Shown piece by piece: positions 35,079-45,449 of a stretch of 64,000 nucleotides of DNA. The position numbers and the translations under genes were made by a program. Each line of letters opens with the position of its first letter. Position 1 is the first letter of the stretch. The stretch lies in the NCBI RefSeq assembly GCF_035222375.1, contig NW_026946363.1, positions 7,006,001 through 7,070,000 of the forward strand, in the 5' to 3' direction. The notes beneath the pieces are model-generated. The model was not told the DNA's origin and did not search any database. It worked only from the letters and a program-made list of their open reading frames with translations. Origin of the DNA: Podospora pseudocomata. Lineage: Eukaryota > Ascomycota > Sordariomycetes > Sordariales > Podosporaceae.

Positions 35079-38000
35079 ATGGTTATCCACTCCCTCCTTC
35101 GCAAGGCCAAGCAGGGGCTCAATGACATTTTGCCCGGAGAGGACAAGCATTCGCACACGCACGAGGGTTACCAATGTCGTGAGAGCGAGTGTGCAGAATT
35201 CAGCGAGAATCGCCATTGCTCGTTTGCCCCTCGGTCGAGAGGGAATGCGAAGTGGTATGTGGATGGCGCAACCTACTTTTGGGCCATCTCCATGGCTATT
35301 GAAGGTTCATAACACCCCCCCCCCCATGTCTCATCAGTCACACTTAAGACATCCGCTAATCCGGTCCAGAGGCCCGAGAGTCCATCTACATTCTCGATTG
35401 GTGGCTGAGGTAATGCCGACCCGTCCTCACCGTCCCAGAAGGAATCTTTGTTTGGGTCTTGTGACAACCAGCTGACCGCTTCGTATTTGCACATCACAGC
35501 CCCGAACTGTACCTGCGCCGACCCCCGGCCCAGAATGAGAAATACCGCCTGGACAGACTGCTCAAAGCCGCTGCTGAGCGAGGGGTGAGGGTCTATGTAC
35601 TCGTCTACAAGGAGGTCGAGGCTGCTTTGACTCGTGAGTTCATCTTGACACGGACACGCAGGGGTATCCATACTCATCACTGTCATAGTAAACTCGGCTG
35701 TAAGAGAGAATGCTTACCCGTTGACGTTAAACCTGACTTGATCAGAAACTGAGACCGTGACAGCACACCAAGAATCATCTTCAGGGACTCCATCCCAACA
35801 TCAAAGTGTTCAGATATCCCGATCATCATCCAGCCAAGAATGTTGTCTCGGGCCTCCAAGACCTCCACACAAGTCTCGTGAGCCTCGATCTCAAGAACTT
35901 CAACCTTGCCAAAGCATCACAGAGCGCTATTGAGGGTCTGTATGGTACCGCCGATGATGTGGTTCTTTTCTGGGCACACCATGAAAAGCTCTGTCTTGTT
36001 GACGGCAGGGTGGCTTTCATGGGTGGCTTAGATATGTGTAAGTCCCAGTGGTAATTGCAAGACCCGAATATCTGCTAACAACATGTCAAGGCTTTGGTAG
36101 ATACGACACGAACAGTAAGTCTCGTGTGTATAAATAGTCCAAGGACATCAGCTCACCATAGTAGGCCATCCCATTGCCGACGCGCACCCAGGTAATCTGG
36201 ACAACATCATTTTCCCGGGACAAGATTTCAACAACGCGAGAGTGTATGATTTTGAGGAGGTCAACAAATGGGAAAACAACAAGCGTAAGTGGAACCAACA
36301 CTTGCCATGCAGTTGGTTGATACTGACAATTCTAGTCGACCGGACTAAGGCATCGAGAATGGGGTGGGCTGACGTTGCTATCAGCTTGTCTGGGCCGATT
36401 GTGGACAGCTTGGCCACGCATTTCTGTGAACGATGGTTCGTTGCAACCTTCGGCGTGTTGCCCGGTGTACTAACCCAAAGCTAGGAACTACATCTTTGAC
36501 AAGAAATACTCCGGTCGTACTAACTTGAAGGTCCACCGTCTCACGGCCCCTGGAGTTCAAAAACACTCCGATTATGGCGCCCATGCCTTGATGGATCAAG
36601 GAGAGGAGCTCCTGGGCGGCGTTCAGTCCAAGATCACCTCCAAGCTGGGCAAATTCTGGGGAGGAGGTGGAGAAGAGGCCGGTGTTTCTCAGGTCCAGGC
36701 GCCGCCTCATCCTCCTGTCTGCAATGCCAATGAGCACGGCATCGCCAACATCCAGTTGGCGAGAAGTGTCTCGAAGTGGTCGCTTGGTGTGAGAACCGAG
36801 CATTCTATCGCCAACGCCTACATTGACGCCATCACGAACGCTAAGCACTTTGTGTACATTGAGAATCAGGTACGGGTCTTGTTTATTGTTCAGGGCTATA
36901 TCGGGCGCTAACCTTTCGGCAGTTCTTCATCACAGCCACCTCCAACAAGCAGAGACCGGTTCGCAACAAGATCGGCAAAGCCATCGTCGATCGTGTCTTG
37001 CGTGCTCACATAAACAATGAAGACTTCCAGATCATTATCATGATGCCTGCGGTTCCTGCCTTTGCTGGCGATCTCAAGTCTGAAGGTGCCCTTGGCACCC
37101 GCGCGATTATGGAGTTCCAGTACAACAGCATCAACCGCGGCGGCAGCAGTATCATCGAGACACTCAGGAGGGAAGGCGTCCATGACCCTTACAGGTACAT
37201 CAACTGGTACAATCTCCGCAACTATGACCGCATCAACAGAAGTCAGATCATGACCCGTGCCGAACGTGAGAGCGGGGTCAGCTACGAAGCTGCCCATCGC
37301 GATTTTGAGGACCGGTACAACTCCTCAAACTCTGGCGGGAACAATAGCTACTACCGTCGCTACCAAGCGACCGCGACTTCCCTGACCGACCAGAGCTGGG
37401 ACACCGTCTCGCCCTGCTACATGGAGAGCGGCCTGTCCATCCTCGGCGTTCCATGGACTGGTAGCCCCGAGGATGAGCTCGACGCCTTTGTCTCTGAGCA
37501 GCTTTACATCCACACCAAGGTCCTCATCGCTGACGACCAGCTGGTCGTCTGCGGTTCTGCCAACCTCAACGACCGCTCTCAGCTCGGCGACCACGACTCC
37601 GAAATTGCCGTCATCATCGAGGACCCGACGCCGATCAGAACTTATATGAATGGCCGCCCGTACACGGCTTCCCAGTTTGCCACCTCCCTCCGCCGCTTCC
37701 TCTACCGCAAGCACCTCGGTCTCGTTCCCCACCAACATCCCGACCGTCCTGACATCAACTGGACGCCCGTCACCCACGACGCGGTCAATCATTACGACTG
37801 GGACTCCCCTTCGGACCGCCTCGTCGCCGACCCTCTTTCGCCCGACTTCATCAACTTGTGGCGTGGCACCGCCCGCCGCAACACCGAAATCTTCAGCAGG
37901 GCCTTCCACCCTGTCCCCAACGACAAGGTCAGGACTTGGGAGGATTACGACAACTTCTTCTCCAAGCACTTTGTCATCCCCGGTGAGCCGGCCGAGCAGG

Positions 38001-38206
38001 CAGAGGAAGGGTACAAGAACGGCAAGGTCGACTACGGGCACGTTGTCAGGGAGAACTTTCCCGGTGGTGTGGGTGAGCTAAAGATGTGGCTCAGCGGCAT
38101 CAGGGGCAACCTTGTGGAGATGCCGCTCAACTTCTTGATTGACGTCCCTGACATCGCGGAGGATGGGCTGGCGCTGAACAGCTTGACGGATGAGCTTTAT
38201 ACCTGA
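35079..38206 (+). CDS. Phospholipase D (two HKD motifs, no PX/PH domains)
   Basis: Predicted 865-residue phospholipase D, which hydrolyses phosphatidylcholine to phosphatidic acid at membranes. I resolve ten exons: 35079-35304, 35370-35409, 35500-35633, 35689-35699, 35764-36037, 36091-36114, 36165-36284, 36336-36435, 36485-36869 and 36923-38206. Introns are 49-90 nt, all GT-AG, and every phase closes. The fourth exon is only 11 nt and the sixth 24 nt. Catalytic motif HKD1 is HHEKLCLVD (near residue 210) and HKD2 is [10 protein letters not shown] (near 635) with GSANLNDRS; the segment IENQFFIT is also typical. The protein starts directly before the catalytic core, so it lacks the PX and PH domains of yeast Spo14 and matches the shorter fungal PLD class. 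Confidence 0.92.
35689..35699 (+). other. 11-nt microexon of phospholipase D
   Basis: TAAACTCGGCT is flanked by a CATAG acceptor and a GTAAGA donor. Joined to its neighbours it gives ALT-LNSA-HTKNHL, which matches the family spacing before the HTK segment. Skipping it would break the frame. Confidence 0.75.
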
Positions 38207-38954
38207 TGATACCTGAGGTGGCTTGGATAGAATGGTCTGATTTGGTGTTGGCTAGCTGGTCAGTTGTCGTGAAGCAATACATGTTCTTTCTCGTTCTCTA
38301 CCCTCCTCGTTCTTGTGGCATCAGTCTTGTGGCTATGCCTTCAGTAAAATGTCGCCAACACGGAAGCATAGTCTCCCCGCCGTGGAAAAATGATTCGCCT
38401 TCAACATCAAGAAAGGTGTCGAGTCCAATTCGTACTGAACAGACCAACCAAGACTGTCGGGGGCAGCAGCTTCCAACGCTCCCTCTCTATCCTAGCATTT
38501 TTGCTGCGCCGGGAGAGATAGACAAGCAGGTGGCCACGCTGGTAGAGAGGTCCGGCGTCGAGTCTCGGCGCCCTATTCTTTTTCGGAGCTGGTCTTTGAC
38601 CTACTTTAACCCTATATTTTTGTTTAGCCAATACACACATCAACATTTTCTCCGAAGCCACGCAAAGAACAGCACCTCGTTTCCCAAAGCCAAAACATGC
38701 TATATAAATCTAACCCCCTGTTCGCTGAAGAGGTATATCTATTCGACCCAAACAAGACCGACAATCTGAATACAAGACACCAAACTCTCGCTGATCATCA
38801 AACCTCTTACACATACCCCTCCTTACCCCCTAAGGACACAATACCCTCCCCAAAAACACCCAAAACGACCCAGGCAAACCACCCTCTACATAGTTCGTGA
38901 CCTCACCCTCGTCTTTTGCTTCGGCGGTGGCGCTCCCGGCACCGGCAGATCCGG
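38207..38954. other. 3' flank of phospholipase D, no gene supported
   Basis: About 750 bp. A plus-strand open frame (38206-38769) overlaps the PLD stop but has no ATG-led domain. Probably 3' UTR and spacer. Confidence 0.45.
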
Positions 38955-39163
38955 CTAATTTGGCAATGTGAAGGCCGGGTTTACCGACATGTTAAAGTTC
39001 GCAGCTGCGGGTGCGGGTGCTTGCCGATAAGCAGCTATGGCATTTTGGAACGCCGTTGGCATCAATACTATTATGATTGAGGTGTCAGAACTTGGGGCCG
39101 CATGAACCTGAGTATTCACTGGCGTCGTTGTTGTAGCTGGGGGAGTCCTCCTCTCAGCCGGAG
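38955..39163 (-). other. Open exon-like segment downstream of ACBP
   Basis: Minus-strand open stretch of 68 codons that begins after a CTACAG acceptor at 39164 and ends at TAG. The translation is Pro/Ala/Thr-rich then hydrophobic (PVNTQVHAAPSS, then SIIIVLMPTAFQNAIAAY). Its phase matches a GTAACT donor three bases before the ACBP stop, so it could be an alternative last exon of ACBP or a separate unrecognised gene. Splicing is not demonstrated. Confidence 0.35.
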
Positions 39164-39434
39164 CTGTAGTGTGATAGAATCACAAGCCAAAGAGCCATTC
39201 CCAACAAAGGCTAAAAAGATGGTGAGGAATATCAAGAGAGAAGAGAGGCGGGTGAGGGGCAATCTGAGGGCACGAAAAAGAATGTGAAGCATGTTTGCGT
39301 GAAAATAGTTGAGTGACAGGGTGCGCAGCTCGGTGATGAACTCGTTGACGGGTATGAATAGATTTCCAATGATTAGATGACAGCTCTTTGGCGCCAATGC
39401 TATACCTCTCGCGATATAATCGGCGGCGGTGCAT

Positions 39435-39871
39435 CTAGTTACCGCCAACAGCCTCGGGTTCCTTGTTGGCGTCATAGCCGTACTTGGTCTTCATCTCCTC
39501 AATCTTGGCCACGTACTGCTCCTGAGCCTGCTCGGGGGTCAAGCCCTTGTTGTCAACGTCTTGCCAGGCGTTGTACTTGGCTTTGCCCTGTTATGGTGAT
39601 GTCGGGTTAGCGGGTGCCGCGGAGGGAACATAGAGGAGGAGGTGGACGCACTTTGAGGTCGAACATGCCAGGCTTGGTGGCATCGGCAATCTTCTCGCCA
39701 GTGGCGACCTTGTAGAGACCTGAAGAGCACAACATGTTAGATGACGCTGACAGACTAGTGTAAGGAGAGACTGGACGCACCATAGATCTCGAGGAGATCC
39801 TCGTTGGAGGGCTTGGAAGTCAACTTCTTGGAGTCGACAACAGCCTTCTGGAAAGCCTCGCTCTGAGCCAT
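39435..39871 (-). CDS. ACB1: Acyl-CoA-binding protein
   Basis: Predicted 103-residue acyl-CoA-binding protein, a cytosolic carrier of long-chain acyl-CoA esters. Exons are 39871-39781, 39719-39652 and 39587-39435, with two introns of 61 and 64 nt. The first has a GTGCGT donor and a pyrimidine-rich CTCTTCAG acceptor. The four-helix ACBP fold is recognisable: FQKAVVDSKKLTSKPSNEDLLEIYGLYKVATGE, then GMFDLKGKAKYNAWQDV and YVAKIEEMKTKYG. The Tyr and Lys residues that hold the CoA moiety (Y-x-x-Y/K-A-T and KAKYNAW) are present. Length is slightly above yeast Acb1 (87 residues) because of a short C-terminal tail. Identification is firm. A possible alternative 3' exon lies downstream. Confidence 0.94.
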
Positions 39872-41539
39872 TTTTGCGGTAGTGTGTGAAGGGTTTGGAA
39901 AAGGGAAATCTCTAGTGCCTGCTGTGCTGAGTGCTGGTTGTATAGTTAGGGAATCTGTCAAGTGTCGCAAGTGTTGAGGAGAAGAGATCTGGACCTGTTT
40001 GTTGGGGTCATGGCGGGGTCAGCTAGGCCAGGCACGGGGTGGTTAAGCCGGAAAGCGCGGGGTCAATTGCTTGTCCTGACCATGTGGAGCACATGCGAGC
40101 ATGTGAGTGGAAGGGAGGTGGGCCGTGAGGTCATCCTCCATCCAAATCCGAACACAAGACGGGCTTGTCAGACGGGAACGGAGTTTTCGAGAGAGAGTCT
40201 GATAGCGGGAGGCAGGTGGAAATAAGGATGCTTGTTGAGAGGGCATTTGAGCGTTCCCACAATACCATCGTACGAACACGGAGCCTCAACTTAAGGGCCA
40301 TCGAAATCTCCAAGCACTGGTGCACTGGCAGTCTCTCTATCTTGGTGTGAGATCCATCAACACAATGACCTCAAAACGATGACAGGAAGTAGGTTTTGAG
40401 AAAAGTATGTTACCGGAAGGATACAGTCACCATCATACATTTCCAGTCAAGAAATTTGGGAGCGGCCAGTGGTGGCTTTATGTTTGGCAACCTGACAGCA
40501 AGGACAGACTCTTGGGAGCTTCGAATCTCACCACCCAGGCTTCATGCAATGCATTATGCGGCCAGAAAAACAATGTACAGTCGACACGAACAATCAGCCA
40601 CTTATCGACAGATTCTCGTAGGTATCTTCCAAACACGGCAAAACATGGGGTGCTTCGGTCCCGAGCAATAGACAACGTTCAGTCAGAAGAAGGTTCGGAC
40701 GACATCTGCTCTTCCAGCTTTGTTCGGCTCATCCAGTGACCGCCCGAGCCGCCAAGCATGGGTGCATCTCACAGGGGTAGGGCTATTTTGGGATTAGCTT
40801 TCTTTTTCCACCGCCGTCGGCACATCGGCGGCAATTAGCTCCGGGGTTGGGGTTTCGGGCCCGTCCCGTCTTGTTTATCGACCCCCCTGGCCATCAAGGC
40901 TGTGATGACAGATGCTGTCGTGCTTTTTGCACCTGGATTTCCAATTCCCATGTCATCAAGGCTCCTTGATGACTGATGGATGGCGTTTTCCTCCCGTTTC
41001 TTTGCTCTCCCTTGCACGTGGTCCGTTATTTTGTCCAAATACCGGCACGGGCTGTTGATGAACCTCTTGGATCGACATCCAGAATCCCGTCTTCTTAACA
41101 AGGGAGCGCAGCCAGAGGGGACACGAAATCAACAGCGTTGGCTGTTGGCTAGCAGCATGCATCGCCGTATCATCCCAGGAACAAGCCACTGGATTGTCGT
41201 CTGACGGTGCTAATATCTCCTTTTTCTGTCGCATTGACTAAAGACTATCGATAGTTGAGCTGAATTAGGTAGCATCATGCTGTGTCTCTGTATCTGAGAC
41301 CGAGCCATGCATATTCAAGCGACAGCTCGCGCAACACGCAGTCACCCACCGTCCGTTTGAGTTCGTCTCAGATGCCGGGCCCCAAGTAAAATTCCATAGC
41401 TTGTATAGTTTCGCTGGGTATAAGAGGGAAGGGGCTCCCGACACACTCATCCGTACACCGTTTCCTTTCTCAAATCTCCGAATCTGCCACACTTGCAAAC
41501 CAACAACAAGATAACAACCACCACCACATCACCAAAACA
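39872..41539. other. Divergent promoter region, no gene supported
   Basis: About 1.7 kb between ACBP (minus) and the AIFM2-like gene (plus). Short overlapping frames only. A TATA-like GTATAAGAGG lies about 120 bp upstream of the plus-strand start. Confidence 0.5.
41417..41427 (+). promoter_or_regulatory. TATA-box-like element upstream of the AIFM2-like gene
   Basis: GGTATAAGAGG sits about 120 bp before the start codon and is followed by a pyrimidine/CA-rich leader, the usual arrangement for a fungal TATA-containing core promoter. No transcription start data are available. Confidence 0.4.
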
Positions 41540-42755
41540 ATGGCAGACAATAAAACAGTCGTAATTCTGGGTGGTTCCCTCGGTGGACTTCACGTCGCCC
41601 ATGCACTCCTCAAGAAGCATCAACAATACCCCAACTTACGGGTCATCCTCGTCTCCAAAGCAAGTCGCCTGCACGTGACCCCCCTCATCGTCACCACATG
41701 TCCTAACCCCCCTTCACCTCTAGAACACTCATTTCTACTGGAACATCGCCTCCGTCCGCGCCATTATCCCTGGTCAAATCCCAGACCAAAAGATGCTCCG
41801 CGAACTCTCCGAAGCCCTCCAGCCATACCCCAGCAACATGTACGAGCTCGTCATCGGCGAAGCCATCTCCTCTGATTTCACCGCCAAGACCGTCAAAGTC
41901 CAGCTCAGCAACAGCGCTGCCGACGCTCAAACCCGTGAAATCGTCTACGACCACCTCGTTCTCGCCACTGGAGCCCGCTACACAAACGACACCCCCTGGA
42001 AGGCCAACTCCGACTATCAATCCCTGATCAACCTCCTCTACGAAACCGCCTCCAGGGTCGAGAAAGCCGGCCACATCATCGTTGCCGGCGCGGGAGCCAC
42101 AGGTGTGGAAGTAGCCGGCGAGCTGGGGTACGAATACGGCAAGACCAAGACCATCACCCTTTTGGCTTCTGGCCAGCACGTCCTCCCCGGCGAGCAGGAA
42201 TCTCTCAGTACCGCTACCGAGAACGAGCTGAAGAAGCTGAACGTCACTGTGCAGAAGGGGGCTCGTGTAAAGGATGTTGCTCGCTCTGCCGACGACAAGT
42301 ACACGATCCAGCTGGAGAACGGCCAAAACCTCGAGTGCAACCTCTACCTGCCCACGCAGGGCATGGTGCCCAACTCGGATTACGTCGATAGGAAGCACCT
42401 CGACCCCAAAACCAAGACGGTGCTCGTGGATGAGTTCCTTCATGTGACTGGTGTGCCAGGGAATAACGTTTGGGCGGTGGGGGATATCGTCAGTAAGCCG
42501 AGAGCTGGCTTTATGATCACACAAAAGCAGGCCTCATCTGTGGCCAAGAATGTTGAGTTGAGCCTGCTTCAGGGCAAGGAGCCTGCCCCTGCCAAGGGCC
42601 CGCCAGTTGACATTCTCGCCTGCGCGGTTGGCCGGGGGAGAGGCGTGGGCAGGATGGGCTCGATCAGACTGCCTAGCTTTGGCGTTTGGTTGGCGAAGGG
42701 GAGAACGTTGGGGATGCAGTTGGTGGACCAGTACATCAGTGGCAGTATTGCTTAG
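41540..42755 (+). CDS. AIFM2/FSP1-like FAD-dependent NADH oxidoreductase
   Basis: Predicted 383-residue pyridine nucleotide-disulphide oxidoreductase related to AIFM2/AMID and type II NADH dehydrogenases, which reduce quinones with NAD(P)H. Exons are 41540-41659 and 41724-42755. The intron appears to use a GC donor (AAA then GCAAGT) with a TCTAG acceptor, which restores the family sequence VILVSKNTHFYWNIASVRAIIPG. The N-terminal FAD-binding Rossmann motif is VVILGGSLGGLHVAHAL, and the central NAD-binding motif is IIVAGAGATGVEVAGE. The VWAVGDI motif near the end contacts FAD. No targeting peptide or membrane anchor is obvious. The exact acceptor (quinone or other) cannot be read from the sequence. 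Confidence 0.88.
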
Positions 42756-42996
42756 GAGCGCGGCTCCAGAGCCGGCAGGCAAATCAGAAAACGGAAGAGA
42801 AAGGGCGGACAGACGAGCAAGCAGTTATACCCATGATGAACTTTGGTGTGTGCTTTACAGGCGATGGACGGAATGGCTTTTGTTTTCCCCTCGATACAGA
42901 GAATCAACCTAATACCATAATGAAGAACCCGAATACATCAATGCCAGGAAACTCGCTCGTCGTTGTGAACCACTATACATTATTACCCGCCTTGCA

Positions 42997-44261
42997 TCAC
43001 CGAGAGATCTTCTCCTCCTCAATCTCCCTCCTCAACTGCTCAAGAACTTCTTGTCTCGACCTCAAATGCGACTCCAATCCCTCCACTTGCTCCCTCACGG
43101 TCTGGAGGTCTTCGCTGACGCTTTTCAGGTTGCTTCCTGTCCTGCTCTTCCCCTTGCCTTCTTCCAAGTCTCGCAGCTCCTTTCTCTTGTAATCCAAAAG
43201 TTGCTCCAACTCCCTCTTGACCAGCGCTGGCTTGGAGTCCCGCTTGCCACCTTTCCTCGCCTCAACCCCTTGCTCAATCCTGGCAAGCTTGTCCTCCAGC
43301 TCCTGCAGCTGCTTCTTCAGCCTGACCTCCTCCCACTCGGCATCGCTGTTTTTCGTCGTGGTGAAATCCGTGCCCTTGGATGTGAACCCGCTTCTCCCCA
43401 ACCGAGTGAGATATTGGTCACCAAACTTTGCCTTTCTGCCTGTTGATGTCTCGTCGTCGGCCTTGGTGGCCCACCGCGACTTGGCGGCTTGGTTGTCGAC
43501 TTGGTAGTCGATTTGATTTCGCTCAAAGCTCGCTCGGAGGGAGGCCGGGACGGTGCGCGGGATGCGGTAGCCCTCGTGTCGGTAGTTGAGGATGTGCAAG
43601 AACGCCAGGCAGGCGTCCTTGTTGATCGTCTGCGAGGCGTTGGGGTTGATGAGGTTCCACGCTGATCGGACGTCTGTGTCCGGCACGTCCAGGCTGTTGT
43701 AGAGATCGCTGAGGGCCTCGACTAGTTCTCATGTGTTAGCATCTCCTCAACCACCCAGTGGGTAATGAGACCAAGTCAACACTTACAATTAATCTCCCCC
43801 CTCATATCCCTCCCCTCCCTATACACCGCCTCATACCTGCTCTTGTCCTCCGGGCTCATATACCAATCAAATCCGTCCTTCAACCCCTCCTCCTCCTCCT
43901 CCTCATCCTCCACCCGTTCCATCTTTGGCTCCTGTCCCCTAATCGCCTTGTTCGCGCTCACCAAATGGCTCTTGCTCTCCGGGACCAGCCAGTCCGGCAG
44001 CACTTTGGGGACATCAGCGTACTCCCCGTTGAGCAAGTCGAAAATAACCCTCATCGCGACGCAAAACTCCTCAAAGTCAAGGTTGCCGTCGTTATCCACA
44101 TCGGCGAGATCCCACACCCGCTCGAGCTGGTCGTCGCGGAGCCCAGAGTTCTTGAGGACGGGCGCGGCCATCTCGCCCGTGAGGAACTGCCCTCCATTGG
44201 TGCGGGTCGAGAAAATGTTCCAGTAGGTTTCGATTTCTTGGGGTTCGATTCGGGGCGCCAT
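42997..44261 (-). CDS. END3: END3, EH-domain actin-patch/endocytosis protein
   Basis: Predicted 399-residue End3, which forms the Pan1-Sla1-End3 complex that couples endocytic coat to actin assembly at the plasma membrane. Exons are 44261-43787 and 43721-42997, with a 65-nt intron whose removal gives [17 protein letters not shown]. An N-terminal EH domain (about residues 8-100) includes a canonical EF-hand loop, [14 protein letters not shown] second EH-like domain spans about 130-225 and includes [21 protein letters not shown]. The C-terminal 150 residues are a coiled coil ([18 protein letters not shown], then LRREIEEEK). An acidic EDEEEEEEG insert lies between the domains. Length matches fungal End3. 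Its 3' end converges with the AIFM2-like gene, 241 bp away. Confidence 0.94.
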
Positions 44262-45449
44262 GGTCAGTCGATGCTTCAGTTGGCCCGGGTTGGGAAACTT
44301 GTTGTACTCGGAAGGCGGACCAAATTACGGGGGACTCGGGGCGGTCGAGCGGTTACAACGGCCGGTACGACGAACGTTCGGGAAAGATGGGAGCTGGAAT
44401 TGACAAGTTTCTGTAGTTTGTTCAAGAATTATAGTAAAAGACTGCAGGCCTTGTCTTTATCGACGTCGTGGGGTGCCGATGGCGCAGCAGGTTGCAGAGC
44501 GGGAAGCTTGGAGGTTGGACCGGCTACAACCAAGAGCTGACGTCTCTCCAGCCCAGCGCCAGCCAAGTAATTAAACTGCGCGCGAGCACTGCTTGTGGCG
44601 CGCCCGCAAGCTGATCCCTGTCAAAACGCCCCCTTTTCTGGAGGCAGACTGTGGCACGCGCACGAGCATCTTGAGCTGTGCGTTGTATATGAATTTATCT
44701 TTATCGATGTTTACAATTATCATATATCTTCAAGGCCAACTCCCCGCCCGTCATACAAAACCCTACAGCTTAAATATTCTACAAAATCCTACAGTCGAAA
44801 TAGTATCCCGCATACTCTCGAAATGCCTTCCCAATCGTCCTCTCCAGCCAACATATATAGCAGAAAGAACCGGGTATCATGAGCCACACCAGACGCCCAG
44901 AGATCCAGATGCAAGAACTAGCACCTCAAAATACCGACCCAATAACACCATCTATGCTGGATGCCATGCCCAAACAATTCCCCCGCCGCTCTGTCCTTTC
45001 CCCTGGGATGCAAATATAAACGCAAAAGCAGTAAACACCCAACCTGCAACCCAATCCTACTACGGGTATAAACACCCAAATCGCCTTATCAAAGAAAGGC
45101 AGGAAAAGAACGTCGAGCGCGACATTTGTCAAACTCCTGATCCAAAGCAACCCAAATTCTGGCGCTTTTCGTTTCCTGGACCAATATCGAATCCTAATGC
45201 ATGCCAGTCGTAATATGCAGTTTGTTGTACAATAAACCCAACAAAGAAATACCCCAATCGCTGATTTGTGTTGTCACGATGCTAATACTGGGGAAGCAAA
45301 TCAAACATCAACACACACTCTTGTCCTTTTGTTGTGTTCGCCCTGGCTAAGAAGTCAAGGCGATTGCTGAGAGGACGCTTTTCCATGTTGCCAGTTATCT
45401 TGCTCGTACTTGAGCAAGTGTATCTTTGCGTGTCGCGTCTCAAGTCCTG
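44262..45449. other. 1.2 kb spacer, no gene supported
   Basis: Between the END3 start and the stop of the large disordered-protein gene. A plus-strand open frame (44593-45213) has no domain; it overlaps AT-rich sequence and is probably chance. Confidence 0.45.

Noticed and set aside
38206-38769. 187-codon plus-strand frame after PLD
   Set aside because: Starts at the PLD stop codon in another frame and lacks any domain; best read as 3' UTR.
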